DNA of 64,000 bases from contig CM040964.1 in NCBI GenBank assembly GCA_022985045.1, positions 4,519,505 through 4,583,504 on the forward strand, given 5' to 3'. Both the position numbers and the translations under genes were made by a program. Positions 24,201-35,900 of this stretch are shown here, piece after piece. How positions within the stretch are numbered: position 1 is the first letter of the stretch; every line of letters starts with the position of its first letter. The notes under the pieces were generated by a model that did no database searches, was not told the DNA's origin, and saw nothing but the letters and a program-made list of their open reading frames with translations. The DNA is from Macadamia tetraphylla. Lineage: Eukaryota; Streptophyta; Magnoliopsida; Proteales; Proteaceae.

Positions 24201-27107
24201 TTCGTTTCTTGGCAACCTTTAATTCCAGGATATCTTTGAGACCTCGGCAACTATTTCCACCGTGGTTGCTGTGCTCCTCAGGTTGAAGATACTTCAGTTA
24301 CGACAGCTGTGCCTCACATAGATGTGCAACAGAAGATGCATTTTTTATATAGGCGTGGCAGTTCAGAGGTTCCTTCTTTTCACAGGGATTCTTGTGCTAA
24401 AGATTGGACAATGTAAATATTGCTAACCGCCTATATCTGTTCTTTCTCTATTTTTTCAAAATACAATGTTTTCGATGGAGACCAAATTAGTTGGCACAGC
24501 TTGCTCCCCATCCCCCAAAAAAGTACGGAAAAAATCATGCGAATTTGTTAACCTTGTGACGGAGTCAGGTTTGCATTTCATCTGCAAATTTAGCCGCTGG
24601 TTAAGCTAATGTTAACAAAGACAAGGCAACCATTTTCTCTTCCCCTCCCCCCCCTGATTCAATCTAGGAAGAAGCATCTTGCATTTATGCCTTTCGCTGA
24701 TATAGTTGTCACAGGTATGTTCCGTGACTTGTTGCTTTTTGACCTTTCTCTCGACACGTATGCTACTCAGCACCTAAAAGAATGAAGTAGATCACATGTA
24801 GGATATAAAGATCTTTTGTTTTTTAATTTTGACCTCCTGGCATGGTAGCCTTAAGCCTTCGTTTGGTAATGATAATTAATTATCGGGGGAGGGATCTACA
24901 TGCCGCCTGCACGTATTGGAATCTCAAGCCAATGTGGGAGCACAGGAGGGAGTGCCTCATAATTTATATACAGTGGGGCTCACATGGTCAGGGAGGAACG
25001 AGAGTGTTAGGGAGGAGAGAGTGTGAGGGTGTTTACTACTGGCAGTGTGGACTGTTGTGTACATCATTTTCCCTGAACTATAAGTGAACAGTTAAGTTCT
25101 TTGATTCCCTTTAGTCAACAATTAATGTTTATTCTTTTGCTCTCGTTGTGGTCTTTCAGGTACTTGGAGGGTCGGGGGGGTGTTGGCAATGTCCCGTGCT
25201 TTTGGAAACCGCTTACTGAAGCAGTTTGTTGTAGCAGAACCTGAGATTCAGGTATCTAAAAGCCTTCTTTGTGTTAAATTTTATAATTTTAATTAATTTA
25301 GGATTGCCATCATTTTAACAAATCCTTTTTTCACCCTGATTTGAGATCATTGTTGTAAGTCATATCAACATTGGCCTAGTTGACTGACTTGACCTAGCTG
25401 ACTCTGCAGCTTCAAGAACCTGGTGCTTATAGATCTTGATCAGGTTTAAGGATGGCTGAAGTTCTAAAAAAATTTAGAGCTCATGCTTATCGATGCGTTG
25501 GGAATTCTATCCAAATATAAATTCCATACTGTTAATGAGTTTCTTGGTTTTGGAGGTAGTCCCTAATGTCTATTATCATTCTTGAGATGCATGTCTATTG
25601 CCAGCAAACCTGAACTCTGTTGCTACATTATCCGGAGTTGGCACCTTCTCTGCCAATCACATGCACTGGACACATATTCGGCAAGGGGGATTACACCGAT
25701 TCAGGAGAATTTTCCTTCTCCCAAGTCTTGTCCAAAATCCTTCCCCCCAACTCCTCCTCCTCCTCCCTCCCTCCCTCCCTCTTTTTTTTTGGTGTTGGGG
25801 GGTGGGGAGCGGAAGAAAGGGATGGTAGAGAACAAAACCGGAGGAAGTGGGGGAGGGTGGTGGGAAAAGGAAAAGAACAATGGAGTGGGTGGAGGCTGAA
25901 AGCAATGGGAGAAGAAAAAGAAGAAAGAGCTTAAAGTAGGGGATGGAGGACATATGGATGGCCCACCATCTAAGGATTTTCTCCCTTTTGCATTTCCACC
26001 TGTCAAATGAATGGATCTGATGTGGAAATTTTGACTATTCGATAGATCGGTTTCTGGATTTACCTTGTCAAATTTCGAAGCCAACTTGATGATATGGCAT
26101 AGACTGACTGACTATTGAACTGTTCCCTTCCCCATGTATTAACATCCATCCGAATCTTGACTTAAGTTGACCTGTTGATTGTGCCATATGATGTAATGCT
26201 TTTAGGGCTGAAAGTTCCTTCGAGTTAGGGTGATGGCTTATCAACAAAAGTTGAGGACCAACTAAGCTTCCAAGTGGCACATAGAAGCACCCATGGGTGC
26301 CCACATAAAGAAACCATGCGCTACAGCTGTACATAATGGAGGTCTTTAACATGAGGTTGATTTTCGATCTATTTTTCAGGAACAGGAAATTGATGATGAA
26401 TTTGAATGCCTGGTGCTGGCCAGTGATGGAATCTGGGATGTAGTACCGAATGAGGTAAGCTCCCCCCCATCTTGGATGTATAATTGTTGGTTATTGTATT
26501 CTCCTTTCTGGTAGTTTTATTTTTGGTTCACTTCCAGTTCTCAGCTTGTGATGGTTAGCATTGTTCTAAATATTAAATACCAGAATAAAGGCTGCAAGAT
26601 TCATCGTAACATTGCATTTAATTTTTATTAAGCTCTTTTTCCCCAGTATCTTTAAGAATCTGTTAGGTTCGAGCCCTCTGATTTGGGAACTCCATGTCTG
26701 ATTTACCTGTGTGCTAATGTTTAGTTTGCCTTAGGCTGGGTACTCATATTGGATGTCCAGGTTGATCTACATGTTTCTGTTTCATTGCATATAATGGTTG
26801 AAGAAAAAAGGGGGGGGGGGAATTCAAGAAGACTGGTGTTCTCTGGCTTTTGTTTTTTTCAACTTTTTGGCCATACCTCAATGTAGTTATGTTGATCTAT
26901 CACTGCGTCATTATTTTACAATGAATCTCTTTATTCTTATTACTATCTTGATTCTATCATGTATGCTAGGATGCTGTTTCCCTTGCAAGAGCCGAGGAAG
27001 AACCTGAGGCAGCAGCCCGGAGGTTGACAGAGACTGCTTATAATCGAGGCAGTGCAGACAACATCACCTGCATTGTGGTGAGATTCAACCATGACAAAAC
27101 AGAATAA
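15490..27107 (+). CDS. Protein phosphatase 2C, complete, eight coding exons
   Basis: The enzyme is a Mn/Mg-dependent Ser/Thr phosphatase (PPM family). Coding exons by splice-site and frame matching are 15490-15755, 20062-20189, 20767-20865, 21770-21928, 23988-24074, 25160-25251, 26380-26454 and 26970-27107. They total 1044 nt and 347 residues, with GT..AG at every junction. Residues 1-88 form a non-catalytic N-terminus (MLCNASLRNTVVQAGHIRVF...), possibly a targeting region. The catalytic domain runs from about 95 to 343. Metal ligands are visible as E109-D110 (ASMEDFYD), D131-G132 (FDGHGG), D293 (ASDGIWD) and D332-N333 (GSADNIT). Family blocks DDGSTASTAV, VANVGDSRAV, EDHKPNRSDER and GGVLAMSRAFGNR are all present. 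The sequence resembles the Arabidopsis group containing PP2C76 (At5g53140) and PP2C11 rather than ABI1-type co-receptors; that assignment is from memory. The exon 2 donor (GATG|GTTGGA) is weak. Intron 1 is 4.3 kb. Confidence 0.93.
16960..18740. repeat. Repeat-derived insert in PP2C intron 1
   Basis: Within intron 1 (15756-20061) the base composition changes abruptly. A segment with AAAAGGGTCGAACCCACAGAG (near 17113), a phrase I associate with dispersed plant repeats, is followed by about 1 kb of strongly purine-rich (GA/GGAG) sequence. (GA)n microsatellites lie at 18180-18214 and 18449-18472. The long minus-strand frames here are low-complexity by-products. Element borders were not found. Confidence 0.4.
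19905..19990. repeat. Short tandem duplication in PP2C intron 1
   Basis: A unit of about 46 bases containing TTGATGAATATCATGAGATG is present twice in tandem. Confidence 0.75.
21148..21172. repeat. (AT)n microsatellite
   Basis: An alternating AT tract in PP2C intron 3. Confidence 0.9.
22198..22425. repeat. Two adjacent tandem duplications in PP2C intron 4
   Basis: A 69-base unit (22198-22266) is followed by an apparently identical copy (22267-22335). It is directly joined to a second, imperfect 48-base tandem pair that begins GTTTGAATTTGTTTAGGTA. Exact identity of the first pair implies a recent duplication. Confidence 0.85.
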
Positions 27108-27881
27108 GGTTCATCCAACTATCAGGAAAGAAAAAACTTATTTGGTTCCATGTCTAGAATTATTTCATTTGATAATTCTGACTGGAAATATCCTTGTGCA
27201 TAGTTGTCCGTGTGAGTATTGACAAGAAAGGTACTGCTTGTTATATTGTATCTATTTTTTTGGGGAAGGGGGTTTGTGGGTGGGATGGCTGGGAAGGGTT
27301 GGGTAGGGATGATAGGGTTGTCCTCATTGGCGAAACATGGACCTGTTAATTTGGTGCTGTCTCTATATGTTCTGTACCATATTGGGGCAACCATGCTGTT
27401 ATTCTATATAGGCTTGAAGTGTGGTGCATTGTTCGTTCATTTTCGCTGTAATTGGTTTTTGCAGTTGGTCGTAGGATACTACTGTCAGAACCATTGGGTG
27501 ATCCCAAAAAAATCGTAGGGAGTCTAGGGAGACAAACTAAGCGTTCTTTTTAACAGGGAAAGGTGGTAGAAGAGGGAGTGGTGAGGTTGTTAGTGATTTG
27601 CAATAGAGTCAAGTGTTTCTTAAGAGGGAATGGGTTAATTCGCCGCAAATTTGGGTTTTGGGGTGCGGTATTGGTGAAACCATTGTTGGAAAGCTATGTT
27701 TTGATTTCGGTGAGTCACCTGAGATGAGTCACAAATAGCAGAGCCTGATGAGGAGTCTGTAGATTCGGTAGAGTATAATAAGTGATCAGATTCAGGATGA
27801 GTTCATCACTAGTGACTCAGTGTTAAGAAATACCCTTCTCTCTCTCTCTCTTGCCGGCAAGGCCTCCCCTATGAAGTAACT
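27108..27881. other. 3' flank of the PP2C gene
   Basis: This begins with the 3' untranslated region; the end is not identifiable with certainty. A G-rich stretch lies at 27260-27310. No other gene is visible before the LTR at 27882. Confidence 0.4.
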
Positions 27882-28293
27882 TGTTACGTACACACAAGGG
27901 GAGATGAGATAAAACAGGGAGAAAAAGGTAAAACACAAGAGAAAAAATAAAGAGGGATGTAAAAGAAATATGAGATAAAATAGGTGATTTGGCCTTATAG
28001 ATGAAGTCAATGGCTTCCGGCTTAGGGTGAGGAAGCCTATCTCATCTCATTAGAGATAATTTTGGAATTTTCAATTCTATCTTCATTCCTTTATTTTTGT
28101 TAATAGATAGTGCTAAAAAAAACTGTTACTCCACATTCCACTATTCTCACACCTTTACACATAATAGATAACTACCACCCATTATTCTATTACACAATAA
28201 CTTATCAATAACTAAATAACTAAATATCCTACTAATGTCCCTCTAACAAATCTTAGCTTTCCATGGCTGCAATGTAATAATATGACCATAACA
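27882..28293 (-). mobile_element. LTR of a Ty3/Gypsy-like element, minus orientation
   Basis: The 412-bp repeat begins TGTTACGTAC and ends ACCATAACA, so it has TG..CA termini. It aligns along its length with 46903-47330. Just outside its right end the minus strand reads GTCTTGAAGGCAAGACC then TTTTAGGGGGATGG. That resembles the end of a gypsy polyprotein followed by a polypurine tract, so this is probably the 3' LTR of a minus-strand element whose interior is largely gone. Confidence 0.7.
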
Positions 28294-28479
28294 ATCCATC
28301 CCCCTAAAATTGGTCTTGCCTTCAAGACCATTCTTTTAGGAATTGAATTGTAGTGTTGCTTCTACTGGTGATCTTCGCTTAGCTTAATCGAGGAAGCCAT
28401 GACCTCGTTTCTCAAAGAGAGAAAATATACGAATTTGCTGGTGGGCGTTGTGCATGAACTCTAAAAGCTTACTAACATT

Positions 28480-29027
28480 ATGGAAAAGATTATCACGATG
28501 GCTGGGAAACTGTCAATCAACCTTGCAATGGGAGAATCTTCAAGCGAATTGAGGAGACCCAAAGAAGAGGTAGCCATGACGGTACACCCGACACACCCAA
28601 AGACAAGGAAGAAGAAGAAGAAGATGAAGACAACAAAGATGATAATTCCAACTTCATTAAATGGAATATCCCATATTACGATATGGGATCTGGTGGAGTT
28701 ATTATCTTTTATTTTATTTTATAGTCCTTGAGGACAAGGACACTTGAAGGGGGATTAGTGGAAGTCATGGGAAGTTGTAGGAGTGTGGATTGCTACCTGT
28801 TATCCTATGTGTCTATTTATTTATCAAGAGATAATGAAAGAGGGACGATTGAATTCCTAAATTGTCTCTGATACAGAGGTAGGTTTTCTTATCCAAGCCA
28901 GACGCCCGGCTTCGTCTGTAAAGCCAAACCCTTTCCCTACTTTTTCTCCTTATCTTTTCTGTTTTCTTTTCCTATTTTTTTTTTTCTCTTCCGATTTTCT
29001 CTCGTCTCCCTATTTGTGCACGTAACA
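28480..29027 (+). mobile_element. Gypsy-like 3' end plus LTR, plus orientation
   Basis: The interior shows an acidic stretch (DKEEEEEDEDNKDDN), then VLEDKDT and a purine tract (GAAGGGGGAT, about 28746-28755). An LTR-like segment follows, from TGGAAGTC (28759) to TTTGTGCACGTAACA (ending 29027). The order 'LEDK', purine tract, LTR resembles the tail of gypsy elements. No matching second LTR was found in the window, so the borders are tentative. Confidence 0.45.
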
Positions 29028-29980
29028 CAACCCCTCTGTCGATGTCAGCATTGGCACCACCATCACTATCTCTGGAAGCACAACAGTGGAGCTAAATTTG
29101 GTTCCTCTGCCTACGGAGATGCTCTCTATGCCTATCCACAGGTGTGATGACTCCTACTTGAGGTTCGTGGTGCCGATACCAGCAGTGATCGCTTCCTGGG
29201 AGTGGAGCTTTTGTAGCCTGGAGGGGATGTGGAGCTTCGGGTTGAAATTTTTTCAAGATCAATAATGGAGCAGGAGTCCTTGGTCTTCTTGCCCTTGGAA
29301 TCAGAGGCAGCCGCTTGGGAGTATCTGAGACGTTCCCATTGACATGATTTTTCATCTCATCCTGGAGACAAACTCTCTTTCTCTCTCTTTGAATTCTCTT
29401 CTGAAAGTAGTGTTTTTGGAACCCTGAGAAATGTCACCCACATTGCCGACCTTGCTATGGAGATGTGTGCCACTGCCTTTGCCCGACGGAATTTAGATGG
29501 AGGATTTTTAAGATGGCCGAGATCAATTGACCCAGTTTGGAGAATTTGTTTTCCTGTTTAGTACAAATTGTAGTTCAGAAAAAAGGTGGGGTTTTCACAC
29601 GTTATGCTGATGTGGAAAGTTCAATGGAATTAAGAGGGGTTACACAAGATTGAATTCTCCTGGTTGAGAAAAGATTGAAAACTTTTTCCTGGTGAAGTGA
29701 CCCCTTTTTGGAAAATTTTGGGAGGGAATAAGAAAAACAGATCCATGAAAGCATGGGTTACCCTTTTGAGAGAAGAGAAGCTATATTGCGGGTGTCAAAA
29801 TGAGAGGTTACAGAGTGATCAAAGAGCCGGTTGGGCTGTGTCGATGCTGGAACCAAAGCAACCACCGGTCAAAGATGGCTTGAAGGAGGGACTGGGATCT
29901 GGATGAAGTGACGGAAGAAACATGATTTGCCTAGAAAAAGGTTTTCAAGAGGACGAACTAAATATAAAAAATCTGGTTTT
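29028..29980. other. Probable degraded retroelement interior
   Basis: No protein family could be recognised in any frame. Its position, directly after an LTR end at 29027 and before another LTR at 29.99 kb, suggests decayed internal retrotransposon sequence. Confidence 0.3.
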
Positions 29981-29984
29981 CCAA

Positions 29985-30450
29985 CAATTGGTCAAAATAT
30001 GTAATAATGAAGAAACGCAACCCTAAAACGATACAGAAGATAATGGAAAAACAAAACAAACAATACACACGGATTTTATGAGGTTCGGCAAGGTTGCCTA
30101 CGTCCCCGGTGAGATGAGATCCTGTTTCACTATCAATGGAGAATAGGGTTACAGCGCTCGTCCTCACACCTCTCAGTATTGCTTGCATTACAGAGAAAGA
30201 AACCCTCGACAAATATATAGCGAAAAAAAAAAACCCTAATCCGGAAAATATACAATTGCCCTCAAATAAAAAATTCGAGTGGGGGGCTGCACCCCCCTAC
30301 ACCCCTGCTATGCAGGGGGGCCTCCTGCCCCCCTTGCAACCCCCACGGCCCGTTAATCGGCTAGCGGGACCGCCGTCCTGCCTATCTAGGTGTTGCACCA
30401 GTACTCCCTGGATTAAACTGCGACGGAATACAAGACATCATACACCAACA
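29985..30450 (-). mobile_element. Copia-like LTR with GC-rich hairpin cluster
   Basis: Read on the minus strand it starts TGTTGGTGTATGATG. It contains GCTGTAACCCTATTCTCCAT, TGATAGTGAAACAGGATCTC and GACGTAGGCAACCTTGCCGA followed by ACCTCATAAAATC, phrases typical of the 3' part of plant Copia LTRs. A shorter, diverged relative lies at 41785 on the plus strand. The segment 30281-30333 is very GC-rich, with overlapping hairpins, while its surroundings are AT-rich. No flanking target duplication was found, so the left border is approximate. Confidence 0.65.
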
Positions 30451-32935
30451 AATTAGTGTCAGTTTAGCACCATGTCATCGTGGTTAAAAGGACTTGAGGT
30501 AAGATAGAGAACAGAGTACAGTTGGAAAGGATTATAAGAAAAAGTGTTTAGATTGGTGGCAGTACGCCTCTAAACCCAATGTTGAAGCATGTTGGCTACT
30601 GTGGTCATTGCTACCTTTGTTTGCTATTATTGATCCTTTTCTTCAGTCACCTGGATGGTGGTTAGACTAATCCTAAGTATGTCTCACATTTATCATATAG
30701 TCAGAAAAATGGGAAAGTTTCTAAAAAAAAAAAAATTGGGGAAGTGTTTCCTGTAGGAAGTGTGATTGTGTGTGTCCACGAAGACCAATGGGAGTGCATG
30801 ATAAAGCATCAACAAATGAGTCATTTTCTGTTCATGCGGATGGTTCGGTCATTTCCCCCCTTCCACCCCATGTGTTTGAGCGTAAAAGCCACATTCTCTC
30901 ATAGAAAACATTTTCCCAAGAAAAATTCACATTGCATATTCCATATAATCTTCATGAAAGTGACACTAAATCAAGGAAAAAAATTGCAGTGCCGCAAGAG
31001 CGCAGTTTCCTCGCATGGATTTTTTTTTTATTTTCTCTCATTTGTTTCAAAATTGTGAGTCTCCTGTATAGATGATACCTCTTTCTAGGACATCAATTTG
31101 TGTATCATACATATTCCCTACACTGGCAGCATGGAAAACCCTCTTATTTAAATCAATTTTAAAAAAGAACTTTTTATAATTGCTACCTAACATGATTGTG
31201 TCTATCTCTAAATTATTCCAATTTTAGTATTTGAAATGTAAGAGAGAGACTTCCATGCCACACCAATGGGGTGCGGGGATCGGTTCCATCAATAGAATTC
31301 ACATGGTAAGGAAGAGAGAGAATGTCAGGGAGCACAGAAGATAAGGTGAGGGCGTGGGAAATGTTTCCCACATTAGTGTTATGGGAATAGTTTCATTGAA
31401 AAAAAAATGCTAAAAATTACATTTAAGTATAGTTACCAAGGGAAGGGTTTCACACCCCGCATTTGGGGAAATCTTCCATGCACAATAATCGTGGCAGGGC
31501 AAACAATTTTATCAAGAAGGGGCTAGGAGAGGGTTCTCCATGCCATAATCTCGGGAGCATTTCCCATGCCACACCAAGGGGGCATGGATTAGTTTTGTCA
31601 AATAGGAACTCGTCTGGTCAGGAGGGAGTGAGAAGAGGGTTGCATGAAATTTTTTTTTTCTCAAAAGTGAAAAAAAATAAAAAATAAAAAATCCCTAATG
31701 GACCAGGGTAATGCACACTAGCACACATCTCTCTCTCTCTCCTCAAATGAAATGATTTATCTGCCTTCTTATATATGAAATCATTCTGCTGTACCTTACG
31801 GTGAGCTCCTCTATGCCGCTTACTCATAAAATTATAGAAAATGATTCTCCATCTAGGAACATGGCGTACGGCCAACACTCTCAATCTATCTCTCTCCTCT
31901 CCCAAAACGAAGGGTAGAGATGACTTTTGAAATGAGAAGAGAAACTGACACATTTGAACACTAGCATAGGCCACGCCGGTGCCAAACAGAGTTACTTTTC
32001 GTCATGGACCCAAACAGAGTTACTCTTTCCGAATTTCACAAGCTCATGTGGGAGAATGCTATGTAATGATTGATCCCGACATGAATACACTTTTGTCAAC
32101 AGGAGGCCCAGGCCCACTTGGTATGACAAAGGAGACTGGCATCCCCACAAATCCACATATCCCCTACCTGGGAATCTTTCTCCCAATTACTAATATAGTA
32201 AAAGGAACTTTAGCGGGTTCTGAAAGTCTTTCTGCCCGTTCCTGTTGCCGTTGGAACTGCGTGTATTCGTACAATGCCCGTAATGATCTCCACACCAAGA
32301 CAAATTGTGGGCTCCACATGCTTTCTCTCGGGTTCATCACCCACCTCGCCCATTGGCCACAATACAGGGCAGATCGTTGCCATAAATTTTGACCGATAAA
32401 CCCTGATTCCACCCTCTCCCTAACTTCATATGCTACTTTGTAAATTATAACAAATATTTCTAAAGTAAGCTCCACACTAAACTAATCCTATGGGTTATTG
32501 ACAATTTCACACAATGTAGAACAAGCTTTCAAGTTACATTGTTCTCTACATAATAACTTCAGTAGAATGTGTGGGGTATAGTTTAAAAGTTTGATCAGAC
32601 TGACTTAGATAAGTGAGTTATAGGTCTAAACAGTGGAAACAAGGATACATGATATACAAGTTGAACAAAAAAAATTACTATGAGGTAAAAACTAGGCAGT
32701 TTTGAGTTTTCTCAACAAACATTATTGAATGTCCACAAAGATCTATCTGTGACTAAATTCCTATTGACAAGCTCATAAACCAAATTCAAATAACTACTCT
32801 ACTGATTTCATTAATATTTTTTAAATATGCATAATCATTTGCCTACCCAAAAAGACTTCTCAAGGCCACCAAATTCTTGATTGGAAATTGAACTATTCGG
32901 AGATTAGAGGACTGTACTTTGCTTCTAAGCAGCTT
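30451..32935. other. Intergenic region with repeat-like sequence
   Basis: No gene recognised. Between 31250 and 31640 the phrase CATGCCACACCAA..GGGG recurs (31256, 31566) in G-rich repeat-like sequence. A 137-codon plus-strand frame (31979-32392) has no recognisable motif and is not called. Confidence 0.4.
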
Positions 32936-35900
32936 TTACGATCTCTCTTCATCTGACTGAGAGCATGGCCCAGGGACAGGATCAACAAAGAACTCCTCAA
33001 CTGTAATGAAGATAGTTATTAACATAAGGCTAGTCTTCACTTAGAAAAACAAAGCCTTACATGAAGTATAAAAAATTTGAAAATAAAGCAAAATTTCATT
33101 ACCTATATCATCTTGATCTGGAGAATCAAGCAAAATGTCTGAATCTGATGGCAGTAAAGGAGAGCCAGGATAGTTATCAAGAGGCCCAAGATCTACAAAC
33201 AATTTCCAAATATTGTAACTAGAAGAAAAAAAAAAAGGCGGATCTATATCATAATAACTGTGAGAGTTAATTTGATATACTGCCGAAAATATCCTTAAGC
33301 AAGAAAACAATATAAAACAAAATAAGAATTCCAATAATAGAATCTGATCATATCTTCAAATAGGAAAGGAGAATAAGGAAAATAAGCTTTCATTGATTCC
33401 CTTGGTTTTATGCTGGGAAACCCCAATCTTTAGTCAGGCCAGGCTGAGATTAGGGTCGAGGCATCAGGCTCAGCTTCAATCCAACTTAAATACATTCATG
33501 CACATAAATATTTGTTTAACAGTCATATATACACATAATACTGAAAAACACTAAATAACAGTAGATGCATATAAAAACTATGGGCACATTCATGCTAAAA
33601 ATTGCCCAAATTATTTCGATGAGAATGAGAAGAAGAAAAAACATATCATTTCAACTTAGGAGTGCAAAATATCATACCAAAAAAAAAAAGGTTCAAAAGA
33701 CATTAAGGATTATATGTTGAAAGCTTTTAGCAAACTTAGAATCTGTGCTAAAAATTTGGGCCAAGGCCGGTCCGAGTTGCATGGGGTTTGTACCAAATGT
33801 CCCACTGAACATGGTAAGATACAATGTGTCAACCCTAGCCCAGCTTGGCTGAACCACATCCTAGTAATGTGCAAACTTAGAATCTGTGCTAAAAATTTGG
33901 GCCAAGGCCGGTCCGAGTTGCATCCGTGGTATTGTACCAAATGCCCCACTGAACATGGTAAGATACAATGTGTCAACCCTAGCCCAGCTTGGCTGAACCA
34001 CATCCTAGTAATGTACCAATTGTCCCAATAAACAAGATAATATACAGAAGTGGAACACAAAGCCTGTTAATATGCACATCAGTCATAAGGGCATAATTGT
34101 AATTCAATTATTTATTGGTCATTTTACAAAATAATGCAAGAAGTAAATTAGGTTCTGTATTCTGCCCACTCTTTTTCCGACTGTTTATAAATGGCCTGAT
34201 ATTGTAACAGCTAAACACATTCAAGTATGGTTTAATGCAGGAAAATTTTTGCAAGATTACCTCCCAAGTTCGACAAATCTGCTGTAAGATCTGAAAGACT
34301 AAAATTCCAAGGAATCTGAGCCAATGATCGAAGGGAATCCCTAGAACTTCCAACTCCACCATCTGGTCCTAGTTGCAATCCTACAGAACTTGTGACATCA
34401 GATGTAAATGCAGTTTCCAATGCTGATGGCTCCACACCCATTCCTGATATCTCTGATGGGGTGAAGGGAAAATGACCACTAGATGCAACTGAAGGAGGAC
34501 TCACAGCCATCTCTGACATGGATGACATGGCACTACTTGGAGGGATAACAGGGGCAACTTCAGCTGCACTGTTCTCCATCATTGTACTTCAAAGACAAAG
34601 GAACTTCCGTTAGAGAAGCTTCTGGTGAGCAAAAGAAATGGCATATGGATAGAAAATTGGGATCAATTTCTTATCACACCCCATAATGTTCTGACCATGG
34701 ACAAGACAAATTTATCTCGCACCTTATGTCTTATATTCCATATCATACATTCCTTAATCCTCACTGTATTAACTTTTACATAAAAGACTTATTCTGAAGT
34801 ACCTGATTATATGTCAAACACCAACTAGCAGTGCAAGATACAGGATAACATGTTAAACTGTACTAGTGAAAACATACCTTGATCTACATGTCAAACACCA
34901 ACCACCAGTACAAGATTCATGGACAAAAGTCACATAGAGCTAGAGAGAGAGAGAGGAGAGGGAAAACTTAAAACGTTTACCTAAGTCCTAAGGAAAAATA
35001 AACATAGCAAAGGACCACAACCATACTATATCCATATACTGTTTCATCTCTGACTTAATATAATTACTTATACTGATATAATATGAAATTAATTATGGAA
35101 TATTTGAAACAAAACTGTTGAATACCCCCATCATCCCACAAACGTACTGTATCTATACAACATCACCACATGTTCCATGATTCAAAACTAAATGATAATA
35201 CATAGGATCAGGTACCAAAGACAGAATGAAGTTATTTATGAAACAGACCAAATCAAGTGAAGATGAATATAAATTCTCACCCATTCCCAGAATTCATTCG
35301 AATGGGATGGAAATTGCCCGGGGCGGGGACTCCATTTACCACATGGCAGCTGGAAAGCCCACAGCCCATGGAATCGAGATGAGGTTGGCCTGTTGCTGGA
35401 ATTGCAGGCTGCTGTAGAACTGGATACCCCATAGGTAAGTTGTTAACTGCACTGCAAACAAGTTGGCATTGAATAAAAATGATAATTGTGAACTTCATAG
35501 TCAATTTTAAATTTTGACTACCACAGAATGTCTATAGATGACATAGGCACCCTATTATCTTATGCTTTGCAGTTTCAGTTTCATTTTGTGAATCACTCAG
35601 ATGCAGCTTCGTAATTTTAATAACTGTAATGGACAGGTAACCAGGAAAAAGGTTGCTGCTAATCTATGTAACATCAGTATGTTTGAGCTTTTCAACATAA
35701 TGGAGAATTCAAAATGATAAACTTACCAGGCATGGGATGAATCCCATTCTGTATCGGAGCCAATGGGACTTTTGGAGGTGCAGGGTACTTCATTAGATTG
35801 TACTGATGCTCAAGTAAATGATTGAACATGATGATCTGTTTTTTCAGCTTTAGCCTAATGTAATAGGCCCTGAAGAAGTCAGCATTTTCTTCTTCCAATT

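Noticed and set aside
31979..32392. 137-codon plus-strand frame
   Set aside because: No recognisable domain, no start context or splice support, and it overlaps an equally long antisense frame.
35277..35504. Minus-strand frame as an independent small gene
   Set aside because: Its N-terminal part is intron; the rest is exon 5 of the A_thal_3526 gene.
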